From DATAFF01 sp036257595 (lineage in GTDB: Bacteria > Pseudomonadota > Alphaproteobacteria > Rhizobiales > Aestuariivirgaceae), in assembly GCA_036257595.1 (NCBI GenBank), contig DATAFF010000058.1:1-22914 (forward strand): 22,914 nucleotides of DNA, read 5' to 3'. The notes under the pieces are model-generated. The model saw only the letters and a program-made list of their open reading frames with translations, was not told the origin of the DNA and searched no databases. Shown one piece after another: positions 1-7,475 of this stretch. The number at the start of each line of letters is the position of its first letter. Position 1 is the stretch's first letter. The translations under genes and the position numbers were made by a program.

Positions 1-2
1 GC

Positions 3-1406
3 CTAGTAGCGATAATAGTCCGGCTTGAACGGTCCCTTCTTGTCGACGCCGATATAGGCCGCCTGCTCGCCGGTCAGCTCGGTCAGCCGGGCGCCGAGCT
101 TGGGCAAATGCAGCCGGGCGACCTTCTCGTCGAGATGCTTGGGAAGCACATAGACCTCGTTGCGGTACTTGCCGGCCTTGGCGGCGGTGAACAGCTCGAT
201 CTGAGCCAGCACCTGGTTGGTGAACGACGCCGACATCACGAAGCTCGGGTGCCCGGTGGCATTGCCGAGATTGACGAGACGCCCCTGCGACAGCAGCACG
301 ATGCGGTTGCCGGCGGGAAACTCGACGATATCGACCTGCGGCTTGACATTGGTCCAGCGGTAGTTGCGCAAGGCGGCGACCTGGATCTCATTGTCGAAAT
401 GGCCGATGTTGCAGACGATCGCCATGTCCTTCATCCGACGCATGTGGTCGACCGTGATGACGTCGCGATTGCCGGTGGCGGTGACGAAGATGTCGGCGAT
501 CGGCAGGGCATCCTCGATCTGCTGCACCGAGAAGCCGTCCATCGCCGCCTGCAGGGCGCAGATCGGGTCGATCTCGGTGACGATCACCCGGGCGCCGGCG
601 CCCTTGAGCGACTGGGCCGAGCCCTTGCCGACATCGCCATAGCCGCAGACCACCGCCACCTTGCCGGCCATCATCACGTCGGTGCCGCGGCGGATCGCAT
701 CCACCAGCGACTCGCGGCAACCATATTTGTTGTCGAACTTGGACTTGGTGACGCTGTCATTCACATTGATCGCGGGGAACGGCAGCTCGCCCCGCTTTTG
801 CAGATCATAGAGCCGGTGCACCCCGGTCGTTGTTTCCTCGGACACCCCGAGCAAGGCCGCCTTGACCTTGGCGAACCAGCCCGGTCGCGCATCGATGCGC
901 CGCGCGATCTCGCCATAGAGCGCTTCCTCCTCCTCGTTTTTCGGCTTGGCGATGATGCTCCTGTCGGTCTCGGCCCTGGAGCCGAGCAGCACGAACAGCG
1001 TGGCATCGCCGCCATCGTCCAGGATGAGATTGGCGGGCTCTTTCGGCCAGTCGAAGACCCGCCCGGTGAATGCCCAATATTCCGCGAGCGACTCGCCCTT
1101 GTAGGCGAAAACCGGCACGCCGGCGGCGGCGATTGCCGCGGCGGCATGGTCCTGGGTGGAGAAGATGTTGCAAGAAGCCCAGCGCACCTCGGCACCGAGC
1201 GCTCGCAGCGTCTCGATCAGCACCGCCGTCTGAATGGTCATGTGGAGGGAGCCGGTGATCCGCGCACCTTTGAGCGGCTGGCCAGGTCCGAATTCCTCGC
1301 GGATCGCCATCAGCCCAGGCATCTCGACCTCGGCCATGGCGATCTCCTTGCGGCCCCAGTCGGCAAGCCCGAGATCGGCAACGTGGAAATCGGCGTCATG
1401 GGCCAT
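3..1406 (-). CDS. ahcY: Adenosylhomocysteinase (S-adenosyl-L-homocysteine hydrolase)
   Basis: The enzyme reversibly splits S-adenosylhomocysteine into homocysteine and adenosine in the cytoplasm, relieving product inhibition of methyltransferases. The 467-residue product carries the NAD-binding glycine loop GYGDVGKG, the substrate-site stretch NDSVTKSKFDN, and the C-terminal KPDYYRY tail that completes the neighbouring subunit's NAD site. It also has the extra segment of about 40 residues (around NEEEEALYGEIARRID) found in many bacterial and plant enzymes. The open frame extends 40 codons further upstream to 1526, but I place the start at 1406. The sequence MAHDADFHVADL matches the usual alphaproteobacterial N-terminus, a GGAG lies about 10 bases upstream, and the extension would cross the predicted promoter and palindrome. 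The gene is complete, with its TAG stop at 3-5, and is divergent from the acyltransferase gene. Confidence 0.97.
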   Translation of the reverse strand: MAHDADFHVADLGLADWGRKEIAMAEVEMPGLMAIREEFGPGQPLKGARITGSLHMTIQTAVLIETLRALGAEVRWASCNIFSTQDHAAAAIAAAGVPVFAYKGESLAEYWAFTGRVFDWPKEPANLILDDGGDATLFVLLGSRAETDRSIIAKPKNEEEEALYGEIARRIDARPGWFAKVKAALLGVSEETTTGVHRLYDLQKRGELPFPAINVNDSVTKSKFDNKYGCRESLVDAIRRGTDVMMAGKVAVVCGYGDVGKGSAQSLKGAGARVIVTEIDPICALQAAMDGFSVQQIEDALPIADIFVTATGNRDVITVDHMRRMKDMAIVCNIGHFDNEIQVAALRNYRWTNVKPQVDIVEFPAGNRIVLLSQGRLVNLGNATGHPSFVMSASFTNQVLAQIELFTAAKAGKYRNEVYVLPKHLDEKVARLHLPKLGARLTELTGEQAAYIGVDKKGPFKPDYYRY

Positions 1407-1485
1407 CGGCTTCAGTCTCCAGTGAAGGGTGAATCTGCGGTCGCCGAGGCCTATAGCAGGCGCCGGGCGGAGCCGCAATCCGCAT

Positions 1486-1501
1486 ATAAAGAATTCTTTA
1501 T
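1486..1501. promoter_or_regulatory. Perfect 16-bp palindrome, candidate SahR-type operator for ahcY
   Basis: ATAAAGAATTCTTTAT is a perfect palindrome about 80 bases upstream of the ahcY start. It is strikingly AT-rich in otherwise GC-rich DNA. On the minus strand it overlaps a possible -10 (CATAAA, 1497-1502), so a bound repressor would block transcription. ArsR-family SAH-responsive regulators (SahR) are described at SAM-cycle genes in Proteobacteria, and I recall similar AAAGA-TCTTT palindromes in alphaproteobacteria. The palindrome and its position are seen; the regulator is inferred. Confidence 0.6.
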
Positions 1502-1526
1502 GTTTGATTGCTTGACGATCTGTCAC
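1497..1526 (-). promoter_or_regulatory. Predicted ahcY promoter
   Basis: On the minus strand GTGACA (1521-1526, five of six matches to TTGACA) is separated by 18 bases from CATAAA (1497-1502, four of six matches to TATAAT). The -10 overlaps the 16-bp palindrome and the -35 is one arm of the TGTCAC/GTGACA inverted repeat. This is a sequence-only prediction, and the upstream gene is divergent, so a promoter must lie somewhere in this interval. Confidence 0.4.
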
Positions 1527-1538
1527 CCGTTTGTGACA
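1521..1538. promoter_or_regulatory. Inverted repeat TGTCAC-N6-GTGACA between divergent genes
   Basis: Two perfect 6-base arms flank a 6-base spacer (CCGTTT). The repeat lies between ahcY (-) and the acyltransferase (+), about 20 bases upstream of the latter's possible start. The symmetry suits a dimeric regulator, but it is inside-out relative to the CRP/FNR TGTGA-N6-TCACA pattern. It could also form a short RNA stem. I know no assigned regulator. Confidence 0.35.
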
Positions 1539-1559
1539 CAGGCGTCATAGCAGGGCAGG

Positions 1560-2507
1560 ATGCGTCAGTTCGGGAGCATGTCTTCGATGGCCGAAACTGC
1601 GGTCGAGAAATTACGCTCGGCGGTCAGCAATGACGACGACATCGTCTTTTCCTATTCGCGCCCCGAGCACCATGTCATCCGCCGCAGCCTCATCCAGGCG
1701 ATCGAGAGCCTGAGCGGGCAGCCGCGCCTCAAGGGGCTCTATGATGCCTGGCGTCGTGAGGACCGGGCAGAGTCGTTCTTCGATGCCGCGGTTCGGCTGA
1801 TGGATATCAAGGTCAGGATCAGCAGCGGCTCGGCCGAAATTCCCAAGACCGGGCCGGTGCTGTTCGTCGCCAACCATCCTTTCGGCGTGCTGGACGGCAT
1901 CGCCCTCGGCTGGGTGACCCAGCGGGCGCGGCTGGGAACCCGCATCCTTACCCACAGCCTGCTGTGCCAGCCGCCCGAGCTCAAGCAGCATGTGCTGCCG
2001 ATCGATTTCGGCGGCACCAAAGAGGCGCAAGCCAATTCGCTGGCGTCCCGCCTCGAGGCGCAGCGGCTGCTGCGCAATGGCGGCGCGGTGGCGATCTTTC
2101 CGGCCGGCGGCGTGGCGACTTGTCAGCGCCCCTTCGGGCGCGAGGCTGTCGATGCGCCGTGGCATCCCTTCACCGCCAAGCTCGTCCGTACGGCGAAGGC
2201 GACGGTGGTGCCGATCTATTTCCCCGGGCAGAACTCGCGGTTCTTCCACATCGCCAGCCATCTCAGCTATTCGCTGCGGGTGGCGCTGCTCTTCCGCGAG
2301 ACCGCCAACCGGCTGGGCGCCGAGGTCGATGTTGCCATCGGCCGGCCCATTCCCTTTGCGGAGCTTGAAGGCTTCACCGACCGCCGGGCCATGACGGTCG
2401 AGCTGCGCCGGCGCACGCTCGAGCTCGCCCGCTTCTTTCGGCCGCCGGGAGCGCCGCTCCCCGACTACCGCCAGGAATTCGTCTTTCCCCCCTGGGTCGC
2501 GGAGTGA
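1560..2507 (+). CDS. Lysophospholipid acyltransferase family protein (PlsC-like, COG3176 type)
   Basis: This is a predicted membrane-associated acyltransferase of 315 residues that transfers fatty acyl chains to a lysophospholipid or related lipid; the substrate cannot be read from sequence. Motif I is NHPFGVLDG at residues 105-113, with catalytic His106 and Asp112. The spacing is H-x5-D rather than the classical H-x4-D, as in the COG3176 branch. FPAGGVA at 180-186 corresponds to the FPEGT-like motif III. No clear transmembrane segment is visible, so interfacial binding is likely. The start is uncertain: ATG at 1560 has AGG about five bases upstream, and ATGs at 1578 and 1587 are alternatives. 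It ends one base before pyrF, so the two probably form an operon. Confidence 0.8.
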   Translation: MRQFGSMSSMAETAVEKLRSAVSNDDDIVFSYSRPEHHVIRRSLIQAIESLSGQPRLKGLYDAWRREDRAESFFDAAVRLMDIKVRISSGSAEIPKTGPVLFVANHPFGVLDGIALGWVTQRARLGTRILTHSLLCQPPELKQHVLPIDFGGTKEAQANSLASRLEAQRLLRNGGAVAIFPAGGVATCQRPFGREAVDAPWHPFTAKLVRTAKATVVPIYFPGQNSRFFHIASHLSYSLRVALLFRETANRLGAEVDVAIGRPIPFAELEGFTDRRAMTVELRRRTLELARFFRPPGAPLPDYRQEFVFPPWVAE

Positions 2508-2508
2508 C

Positions 2509-3234
2509 ATGAGCCAGCTATCACCCAATCCCATTCCCGCCCGGGAAAGGCTCATCCTGGCGCTTGACGTCGGCTCGCCGGAGGAGGCGCGACGCCTGGT
2601 CGAGGTGCTTGGCGATCATGTCGGCTTCTACAAGATCGGCCTCGCACTTTTCATGTGCGGCGGCTATTTCGAGCTGCTGCAATGGCTTACCGACCGCGGC
2701 AAGAAGGTCTTCGTCGACCTGAAATTCTTCGATGTGCCGCAGACCGTCGCCGGCGCCGTGGCCAAGCTGCGCGGCCGCCAGGTGTCATTCGCCACCGTTC
2801 ACGGCAATGAGGCGATCCTGAAGGCGGCCTGTGCCGAGAAGGGCGACACCAAGATCCTCGGCGTGACCGTGCTCACCAGCATGGACCGTAACGATCTCAT
2901 CGATCTCGGCTTCCCGGAAGCGATCGACATCCGCGCCCTCGTCCTGTCGCGCGCGCGTCGTGCCCTGGCCGCCGGCTGTGACGGCGTGGTGGCCTCGGGA
3001 CTCGAGGCGGTGGAACTGCGCAATGAGCTTGGCACGCGGTTGATGATCGTCGTGCCAGGCATCCGGCCGTTCGACAATGTCGACGATCAGAAGCGCACGG
3101 TCGATGTCGAGCAGGCCTTCCGCAACGGCGCCGACTACATCGTCGTCGGCCGTCCGATCCTCAATGCGACGTCGCCAACCGCCGCCGCCGAGAAGGTCCA
3201 GGAACGGATCGCCGCTTTTTTCGCCAACACTTGA
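2509..3234 (+). CDS. pyrF: Orotidine 5'-phosphate decarboxylase
   Basis: The enzyme decarboxylates OMP to UMP, the last step of de novo pyrimidine synthesis, in the cytoplasm. The 241-residue TIM-barrel protein has the family signatures: Asp20 in LALDVG, Lys42 in FYKIG, and the catalytic DLKFFDVPQT with Asp70, Lys72 and Asp75. Near the C-terminus are the phosphate-binding stretches VPGIRP and VVGRPI. Length is normal for bacterial type 1 enzymes. The ATG lies one base after the acyltransferase stop, and the ribosome binding site GGAG (2500-2503) sits inside the upstream gene, implying translational coupling. Its TGA directly abuts the TGA of the convergent lysyl-tRNA synthetase gene, with no base between them. 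Confidence 0.96.
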   Translation: MSQLSPNPIPARERLILALDVGSPEEARRLVEVLGDHVGFYKIGLALFMCGGYFELLQWLTDRGKKVFVDLKFFDVPQTVAGAVAKLRGRQVSFATVHGNEAILKAACAEKGDTKILGVTVLTSMDRNDLIDLGFPEAIDIRALVLSRARRALAAGCDGVVASGLEAVELRNELGTRLMIVVPGIRPFDNVDDQKRTVDVEQAFRNGADYIVVGRPILNATSPTAAAEKVQERIAAFFANT

Positions 3235-4878
3235 TCAGACGGCAAGGAACTCGCCGGCGAGCGCGCGGCGGATCAGCGCCCGCGTGTTGTCGATGCCGTA
3301 AAGCGCCGCGAACGACCCGAAGCGCGGGCCCTTCTCCTCGCCGAGCAGCACCTGGTAGATCGCATTGAACCATGCCAGCGACACCCCCGGCTTGTCGGGG
3401 GTTGCGCCTTTGGCGGCGAGGTCCTGATAGCGGGGAATGGCGCGACCGATATCGTAGAGCAGTGCCTGAATCTCCTCCGGCCCCGCACCTTGAGGCAACG
3501 TGCCAAGCCGCCGTTCCAGCTCGCTCAGCGCCTGCCGCTCGACCTCGTCGGCCGCGCGGTAGCGTTTGTTCGGCTTCACGAAATCATGGAAGTACCGAAT
3601 GGCATAGCCGACCAGAGCATCGAGCTCGGGATGGGTGTCGGGCGACACAGTCGCGGCATAGCGCCTGAGGAATCCCCACAGAACCGACTTGGTCTCGGCA
3701 TTGGCGACGCCTGCCAGGTTGAGCAGGAGAGCGAAACTCACGGGCATGTCGACCCGCGGCGGGTCGCCGCCATGGATGTGCCAGACCGGGTTGGTCAGCT
3801 TGAGCCGGTCATCCTGCTTGTCATAGGCCGCAAGGAACGAGAAATACTCGTCGACGTGCCGCGGGATGACGTCGAAATAGAGCCGCTTGGCCTCGCGCGG
3901 CTTGTTGAACATGAAGAGCTCAAGGCTCTCCGGCGAGGCATAGGTCAGCCATTCCTCGATCGACAGGCCGTTGCCCTTCGACTTCGAGATCTTCTGCCCC
4001 TTCTCGTCGAGGAACAGCTCATAGTTGAAGCCGGCCGGCGGGGTGCCGCCAAGTGCCGACGTGATGCGGCTGGCGAGCTTCACCGAGTCGATCAGGTCCT
4101 GGCCCGACATCTCGTAATCGACGCCGAGCGCGAACCATCGCATCGCCCAGTCGGGCTTCCATTGCAGCTTGCAATGGCCGCCGGTAATCGGCGTCTCGAT
4201 GCGCTCGCCGCTCTCCGGGTCGCGCCAGACGATGGTGCGCGCCGCGAGATTGCGCGCCTCGATCGGGACTTGCATGACGATGCCGGACTTCGGATGGACC
4301 GGCAGGAAGGGCGAATAGGTTTGGGCCCGCTCCTCGCGCAGCGATGGCAGCATGATCTCCATGACCTCGTCGAAGCGCTCGAACACCCTTATCAGGGCCT
4401 GATCGAACCGGCCGGAGGCGTAGTAGTCGCTGGCGGAGGCGAACTCATACTGAAATCCGAAGCGGTCGAGGAAGGCGCGCAACATCGCGTTGTTGTGGTG
4501 GCCGAAGCTCTCGAACCGCCCGAACGGGTCGGGGATGCGGGTCAGCGGCATCCCGAGATGGCGCGCCACCATCTCGCGATTGGGGATGTTGTCGGGAACC
4601 TTGCGCAGGCCGTCCATATCGTCGGAAAAGCACAGCAGCCGCGTCTTCAACCCGGTCATGGTCTCGAAGGCATGGCGAACCATGGTGGTCCGCGCCACCT
4701 CGCCGAAGGTGCCGATATGGGGCAAGCCGGACGGGCCATAGCCGGTTTCGAACAGCACCTCGCCGGTGGTCCGGCCCTGGCGTGCCAGCCGGTCGGTGAT
4801 CTTGCGCGCCTCCTCGAATGGCCAGGCCTTGGAGGCGAGCGCCGCCTCGCGCCATGCGTTGTCGGAATGGGACTTCAT
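3235..4878 (-). CDS. lysK: Class I (archaeal-type) lysyl-tRNA synthetase
   Basis: The enzyme charges tRNA-Lys with lysine. It belongs to the class I LysRS family, unrelated to the class II LysRS of most bacteria but common in alphaproteobacteria, spirochaetes and archaea. In the 547-residue product the HIGH-type signature is PHIG (HIGT at residues 54-57) and the KMSKS loop is KISKS at 296-300. Between them lies ITGGHCKLQWKPDWAMRW, typical of this family. Start choice: ATG at 4878 follows AAGGG closely. An upstream ATG at 4893 adds five residues, with a GGAGG about 13 bases away, and is possible. The gene is divergent from divL and convergent with pyrF. I saw no class II LysRS in this window. 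Confidence 0.94.
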   Translation of the reverse strand: MKSHSDNAWREAALASKAWPFEEARKITDRLARQGRTTGEVLFETGYGPSGLPHIGTFGEVARTTMVRHAFETMTGLKTRLLCFSDDMDGLRKVPDNIPNREMVARHLGMPLTRIPDPFGRFESFGHHNNAMLRAFLDRFGFQYEFASASDYYASGRFDQALIRVFERFDEVMEIMLPSLREERAQTYSPFLPVHPKSGIVMQVPIEARNLAARTIVWRDPESGERIETPITGGHCKLQWKPDWAMRWFALGVDYEMSGQDLIDSVKLASRITSALGGTPPAGFNYELFLDEKGQKISKSKGNGLSIEEWLTYASPESLELFMFNKPREAKRLYFDVIPRHVDEYFSFLAAYDKQDDRLKLTNPVWHIHGGDPPRVDMPVSFALLLNLAGVANAETKSVLWGFLRRYAATVSPDTHPELDALVGYAIRYFHDFVKPNKRYRAADEVERQALSELERRLGTLPQGAGPEEIQALLYDIGRAIPRYQDLAAKGATPDKPGVSLAWFNAIYQVLLGEEKGPRFGSFAALYGIDNTRALIRRALAGEFLAV

Positions 4879-4893
4879 GGCCCTTAATGTCAT

Positions 4894-5096
4894 GAATGGT
4901 CGGCCACCTCCAGAGGCATTGGCGCCGAGTCCCTGCTGGGCGGCCGGCGGTACGCTTCCTGCGAGAATTCCACAGCCATATCACGGCTTTCGTTCCTCAT
5001 TAGTGGGCAGGATTCCTGTTTGCCTGTATATCTCGGCCATGCACGGTTCCGGTGATTCGTCGGGGCAGGCGGGTAGGCAGGGGAACGGCAGGCATC
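4894..5096. promoter_or_regulatory. Divergent lysK-divL intergenic region with three GANTC sites
   Basis: This interval must hold the promoters of both divergent genes. It contains three GANTC sequences, the recognition site of the alphaproteobacterial cell-cycle methyltransferase CcrM, at 4927-4931 (GAGTC), 5011-5015 (GATTC) and 5054-5058 (GATTC). I could not settle on -35/-10 pairs. I looked for a full CtrA site (TTAA-N7-TTAA) and found none; only one TTAA half lies near the lysK start. Confidence 0.35.
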
Positions 5097-7475
5097 ATGG
5101 GTGGCGTGGTCGGCGCTGTCGGGAGAGTGGCCGGCGATGCTTCGCTGGCCATTGCCGCCATCCTGTTCGCCATTGCGGTCTTCATCTGGGCCATTTTCGT
5201 CATTCGCAGGCTGACCCGCGACGAAGCGCGGGCGCGGCGGCGGATCACCGAGCTCGAGGTCGCGCTCAACGAGGCGGAGGCGGCTCTCGCCGCCGAGCCC
5301 AACATCCTGATGATCTGGCGCGGCCGGGCGGCGGAGCCGGCGCGCATTGCCGGCGACATGCGGGGCACGGTCGCGGTGCCGCAGGACGTCTCGATGCTGC
5401 TCGATTTTCCGCGCTGGCTCGAGGCCGAGTCCGCTGCGACCCTCGCCGAGGCGCTTTCCGCAATGCGGGAGGCCGGGCGCCCGTTCAACATCGGCGTGCG
5501 GACACAGGCCGGCGAGCTGATCGAGGCCGATGGCCGCACCGCCGGGGGCCTTGCCACCTTGCGGCTTCGGCCGCTGGCCGGTGAAAGGCGAGACCGCACC
5601 GAGCTTGCCTATGACAGCCGCAAGCTCGGCAAACAGGTGGAGCGCCTGTCGGCCATTCTCGATGCGGCGCCCTTCGCCATCTGGCTTACCGACGATGCCA
5701 GCCGGTTGATCTGGGTCAACCGCTCCTACATGTCGGCCGTCGAGGCGCAGGATTACGATCAGGTGCTCGCCCGTCCGATCCTCCTCGCCAATCCGGCCCA
5801 GATCCGGTTCGATGTCGAGAGGGGCCATGGGCGATGGGGCCGGCGCGGCACGACCTCGGCGGTGATCGGCGGCGAGAAGCGGGCGCTCGAGATCTACGAG
5901 ATTCCACTGACCAGCGGCCATGCGAGCTTTGCCATCGACATTACGCTCCTGGACGAGACGCAAAAGGAGCTGAACCGGCACATCCGGGCGCATGCTTCGA
6001 CTCTCGACAAGCTCCAGACGGCGATCGCGATCTTCGGACCGGACCAGCGCCTGCGTTTCTTCAACGCTGCCTATGCCGAACTGTGGGGCCTCGATGCGCC
6101 ATGGCTCGAGACTCAGCCGACGGATGGGGAAATCCTCGACCGGCTGCGCGAGTTCAGGCGCCTGCCGGAGCAGGAGAACTTCAGGGACTGGCGCAACCGG
6201 CAGCTGGCTGCCTACAACACCCTCGAGACGCGCGAGACCTGGTGGCACCTGCCGAGCGGCCAGACGCTCAGGGTGATCGCCGAGCTGCATCCGTTCGGCG
6301 GCGTCACCTATCTCTATGACGATGTCACCGAGCAGATCCGGCTCGAAAGCCAGTATCGCGAGCTGATCGGCGTCCAACGCGAAACCGTCGACAATCTGCA
6401 TGAAGGGGTGGCGCTGTTCGGCACCGATGGCAAGCTCAAGCTGTTCAATCCGACGTTCTCCCGCGTGTGGGGCCTCGACGCCGCGGCGCTTGCCGAGGAG
6501 CCGCACATCCGCGAGGTGATCGCGCATTGCCGGCAGTTCCATGCGGACGAGCGGATCTGGGACGAGATCAAGATCGTCACCACCTCGCTGGACAGTGGCC
6601 GCCGCTCGCTCCAGGGACGCCTCACCCGCAATGACGGGGTGGTGCTCGACTACGCCACGGTGCCGCTGCCGGACGGCAACACGCTTCTGACCTTTGTCGA
6701 CGTCACCGCCAGCGCCGGCATCGAGAAGGCGCTCAGGGAGCGCAACGAGGCGCTGATCGCCGCCGACCGGCTCAAGACCAACTTTCTCTCCAACGTGTCC
6801 TACGAGCTGCGGACGCCGCTCACCAACATCATCGGCTTCGCCGAGGCCATGGCGCTCGGGATTGCCGGAGAGCTCGCGCCCAAGCAGGTCGAATATCTGC
6901 AGCACATCAGGACTTCGTCGCGCGATCTCCTGTCGATCATCGATGCCATCCTCGATCTCACGACCATCGATGCGGGGGCGATGGAGCTCAAGCTGGCGGC
7001 TATCGATGTCGCGGAGCTCCTGCAGGCAACCGCCGATGCGGCGGCCGATGCAATCGAGCGGCGCGATCTCACGCTCAATATCGAGATGGCGGAGGATGCA
7101 GCGAGCTTCGTCGGCGACCTCAAACGGGTGCGGCAGATCCTGGCCAATCTGTTATCGAATGCAGTCGGCTTCTCCGACGCCGGGGCGACGATCAGGATGG
7201 GGGCGCGGCGCGACGCTCATCAGGTGCTGCTCTGGGTCAGCGACACCGGACGGGGGATCGATCCCGACTATCAGGAAAAGGTGTTCGAGCGCTTCCAGGC
7301 GCGGCCGATCTCGGGGGGTCATCGCGGCCCCGGGCTCGGCTTGTCGCTGGTCAAGAGCTTTGTCGAGCTTCATGAGGGCGAGGTGTCGCTGATTTCGCGG
7401 CTGGGACGCGGCACCACGGTGATCTGCCGGTTCCCCATTGACGGGCCGGGTGCGCGGAAGGTGGCAATAGCATGA
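5097..7475 (+). CDS. divL: DivL-like PAS sensor pseudo-histidine kinase with Tyr in place of the phospho-accepting His
   Basis: This is a membrane-anchored multi-PAS kinase-like protein of about 792 residues. From the ATG at 5097: one transmembrane segment at about 16-36, a charged coiled-coil-like stretch at about 37-67, and three PAS-like regions near 186-290, 305-415 and 430-540. A DHp helix pair starts near 560, and a HATPase domain at about 670-785 carries N box (LLSNAVGF), DTGRGID, VFERF and GPGLGLSL. The H box reads NVSYELRTPL, so Tyr569 replaces His. Caulobacter DivL, a 769-residue cell-cycle regulator that binds DivK and controls CckA and hence CtrA, has the same replacement (Tyr550) at a near-identical distance from its C-terminus. 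Start: ATG 5097 with AGG just upstream; a GTG at 5052 would add 15 residues. Its stop overlaps the next start in ATGA. The DivL assignment is an inference from the tyrosine, architecture and gene context. Confidence 0.85.
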   Translation: MGGVVGAVGRVAGDASLAIAAILFAIAVFIWAIFVIRRLTRDEARARRRITELEVALNEAEAALAAEPNILMIWRGRAAEPARIAGDMRGTVAVPQDVSMLLDFPRWLEAESAATLAEALSAMREAGRPFNIGVRTQAGELIEADGRTAGGLATLRLRPLAGERRDRTELAYDSRKLGKQVERLSAILDAAPFAIWLTDDASRLIWVNRSYMSAVEAQDYDQVLARPILLANPAQIRFDVERGHGRWGRRGTTSAVIGGEKRALEIYEIPLTSGHASFAIDITLLDETQKELNRHIRAHASTLDKLQTAIAIFGPDQRLRFFNAAYAELWGLDAPWLETQPTDGEILDRLREFRRLPEQENFRDWRNRQLAAYNTLETRETWWHLPSGQTLRVIAELHPFGGVTYLYDDVTEQIRLESQYRELIGVQRETVDNLHEGVALFGTDGKLKLFNPTFSRVWGLDAAALAEEPHIREVIAHCRQFHADERIWDEIKIVTTSLDSGRRSLQGRLTRNDGVVLDYATVPLPDGNTLLTFVDVTASAGIEKALRERNEALIAADRLKTNFLSNVSYELRTPLTNIIGFAEAMALGIAGELAPKQVEYLQHIRTSSRDLLSIIDAILDLTTIDAGAMELKLAAIDVAELLQATADAAADAIERRDLTLNIEMAEDAASFVGDLKRVRQILANLLSNAVGFSDAGATIRMGARRDAHQVLLWVSDTGRGIDPDYQEKVFERFQARPISGGHRGPGLGLSLVKSFVELHEGEVSLISRLGRGTTVICRFPIDGPGARKVAIA

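Noticed and set aside
108..1550. 480-codon plus-strand open frame opposite ahcY
   Set aside because: It is antisense to a fully conserved adenosylhomocysteinase; no recognisable protein and no ribosome binding site.
4884..4898. CtrA-binding site (TTAA-N7-TTAA) upstream of divL
   Set aside because: TTAA is present once at 4884-4887, but seven bases later the sequence is AATG, so the second half is missing.
4890..6905. 671-codon minus-strand open frame opposite divL
   Set aside because: It lies antisense to unmistakable PAS and kinase motifs; the predicted protein has no family signature. It is a shadow caused by high GC content.
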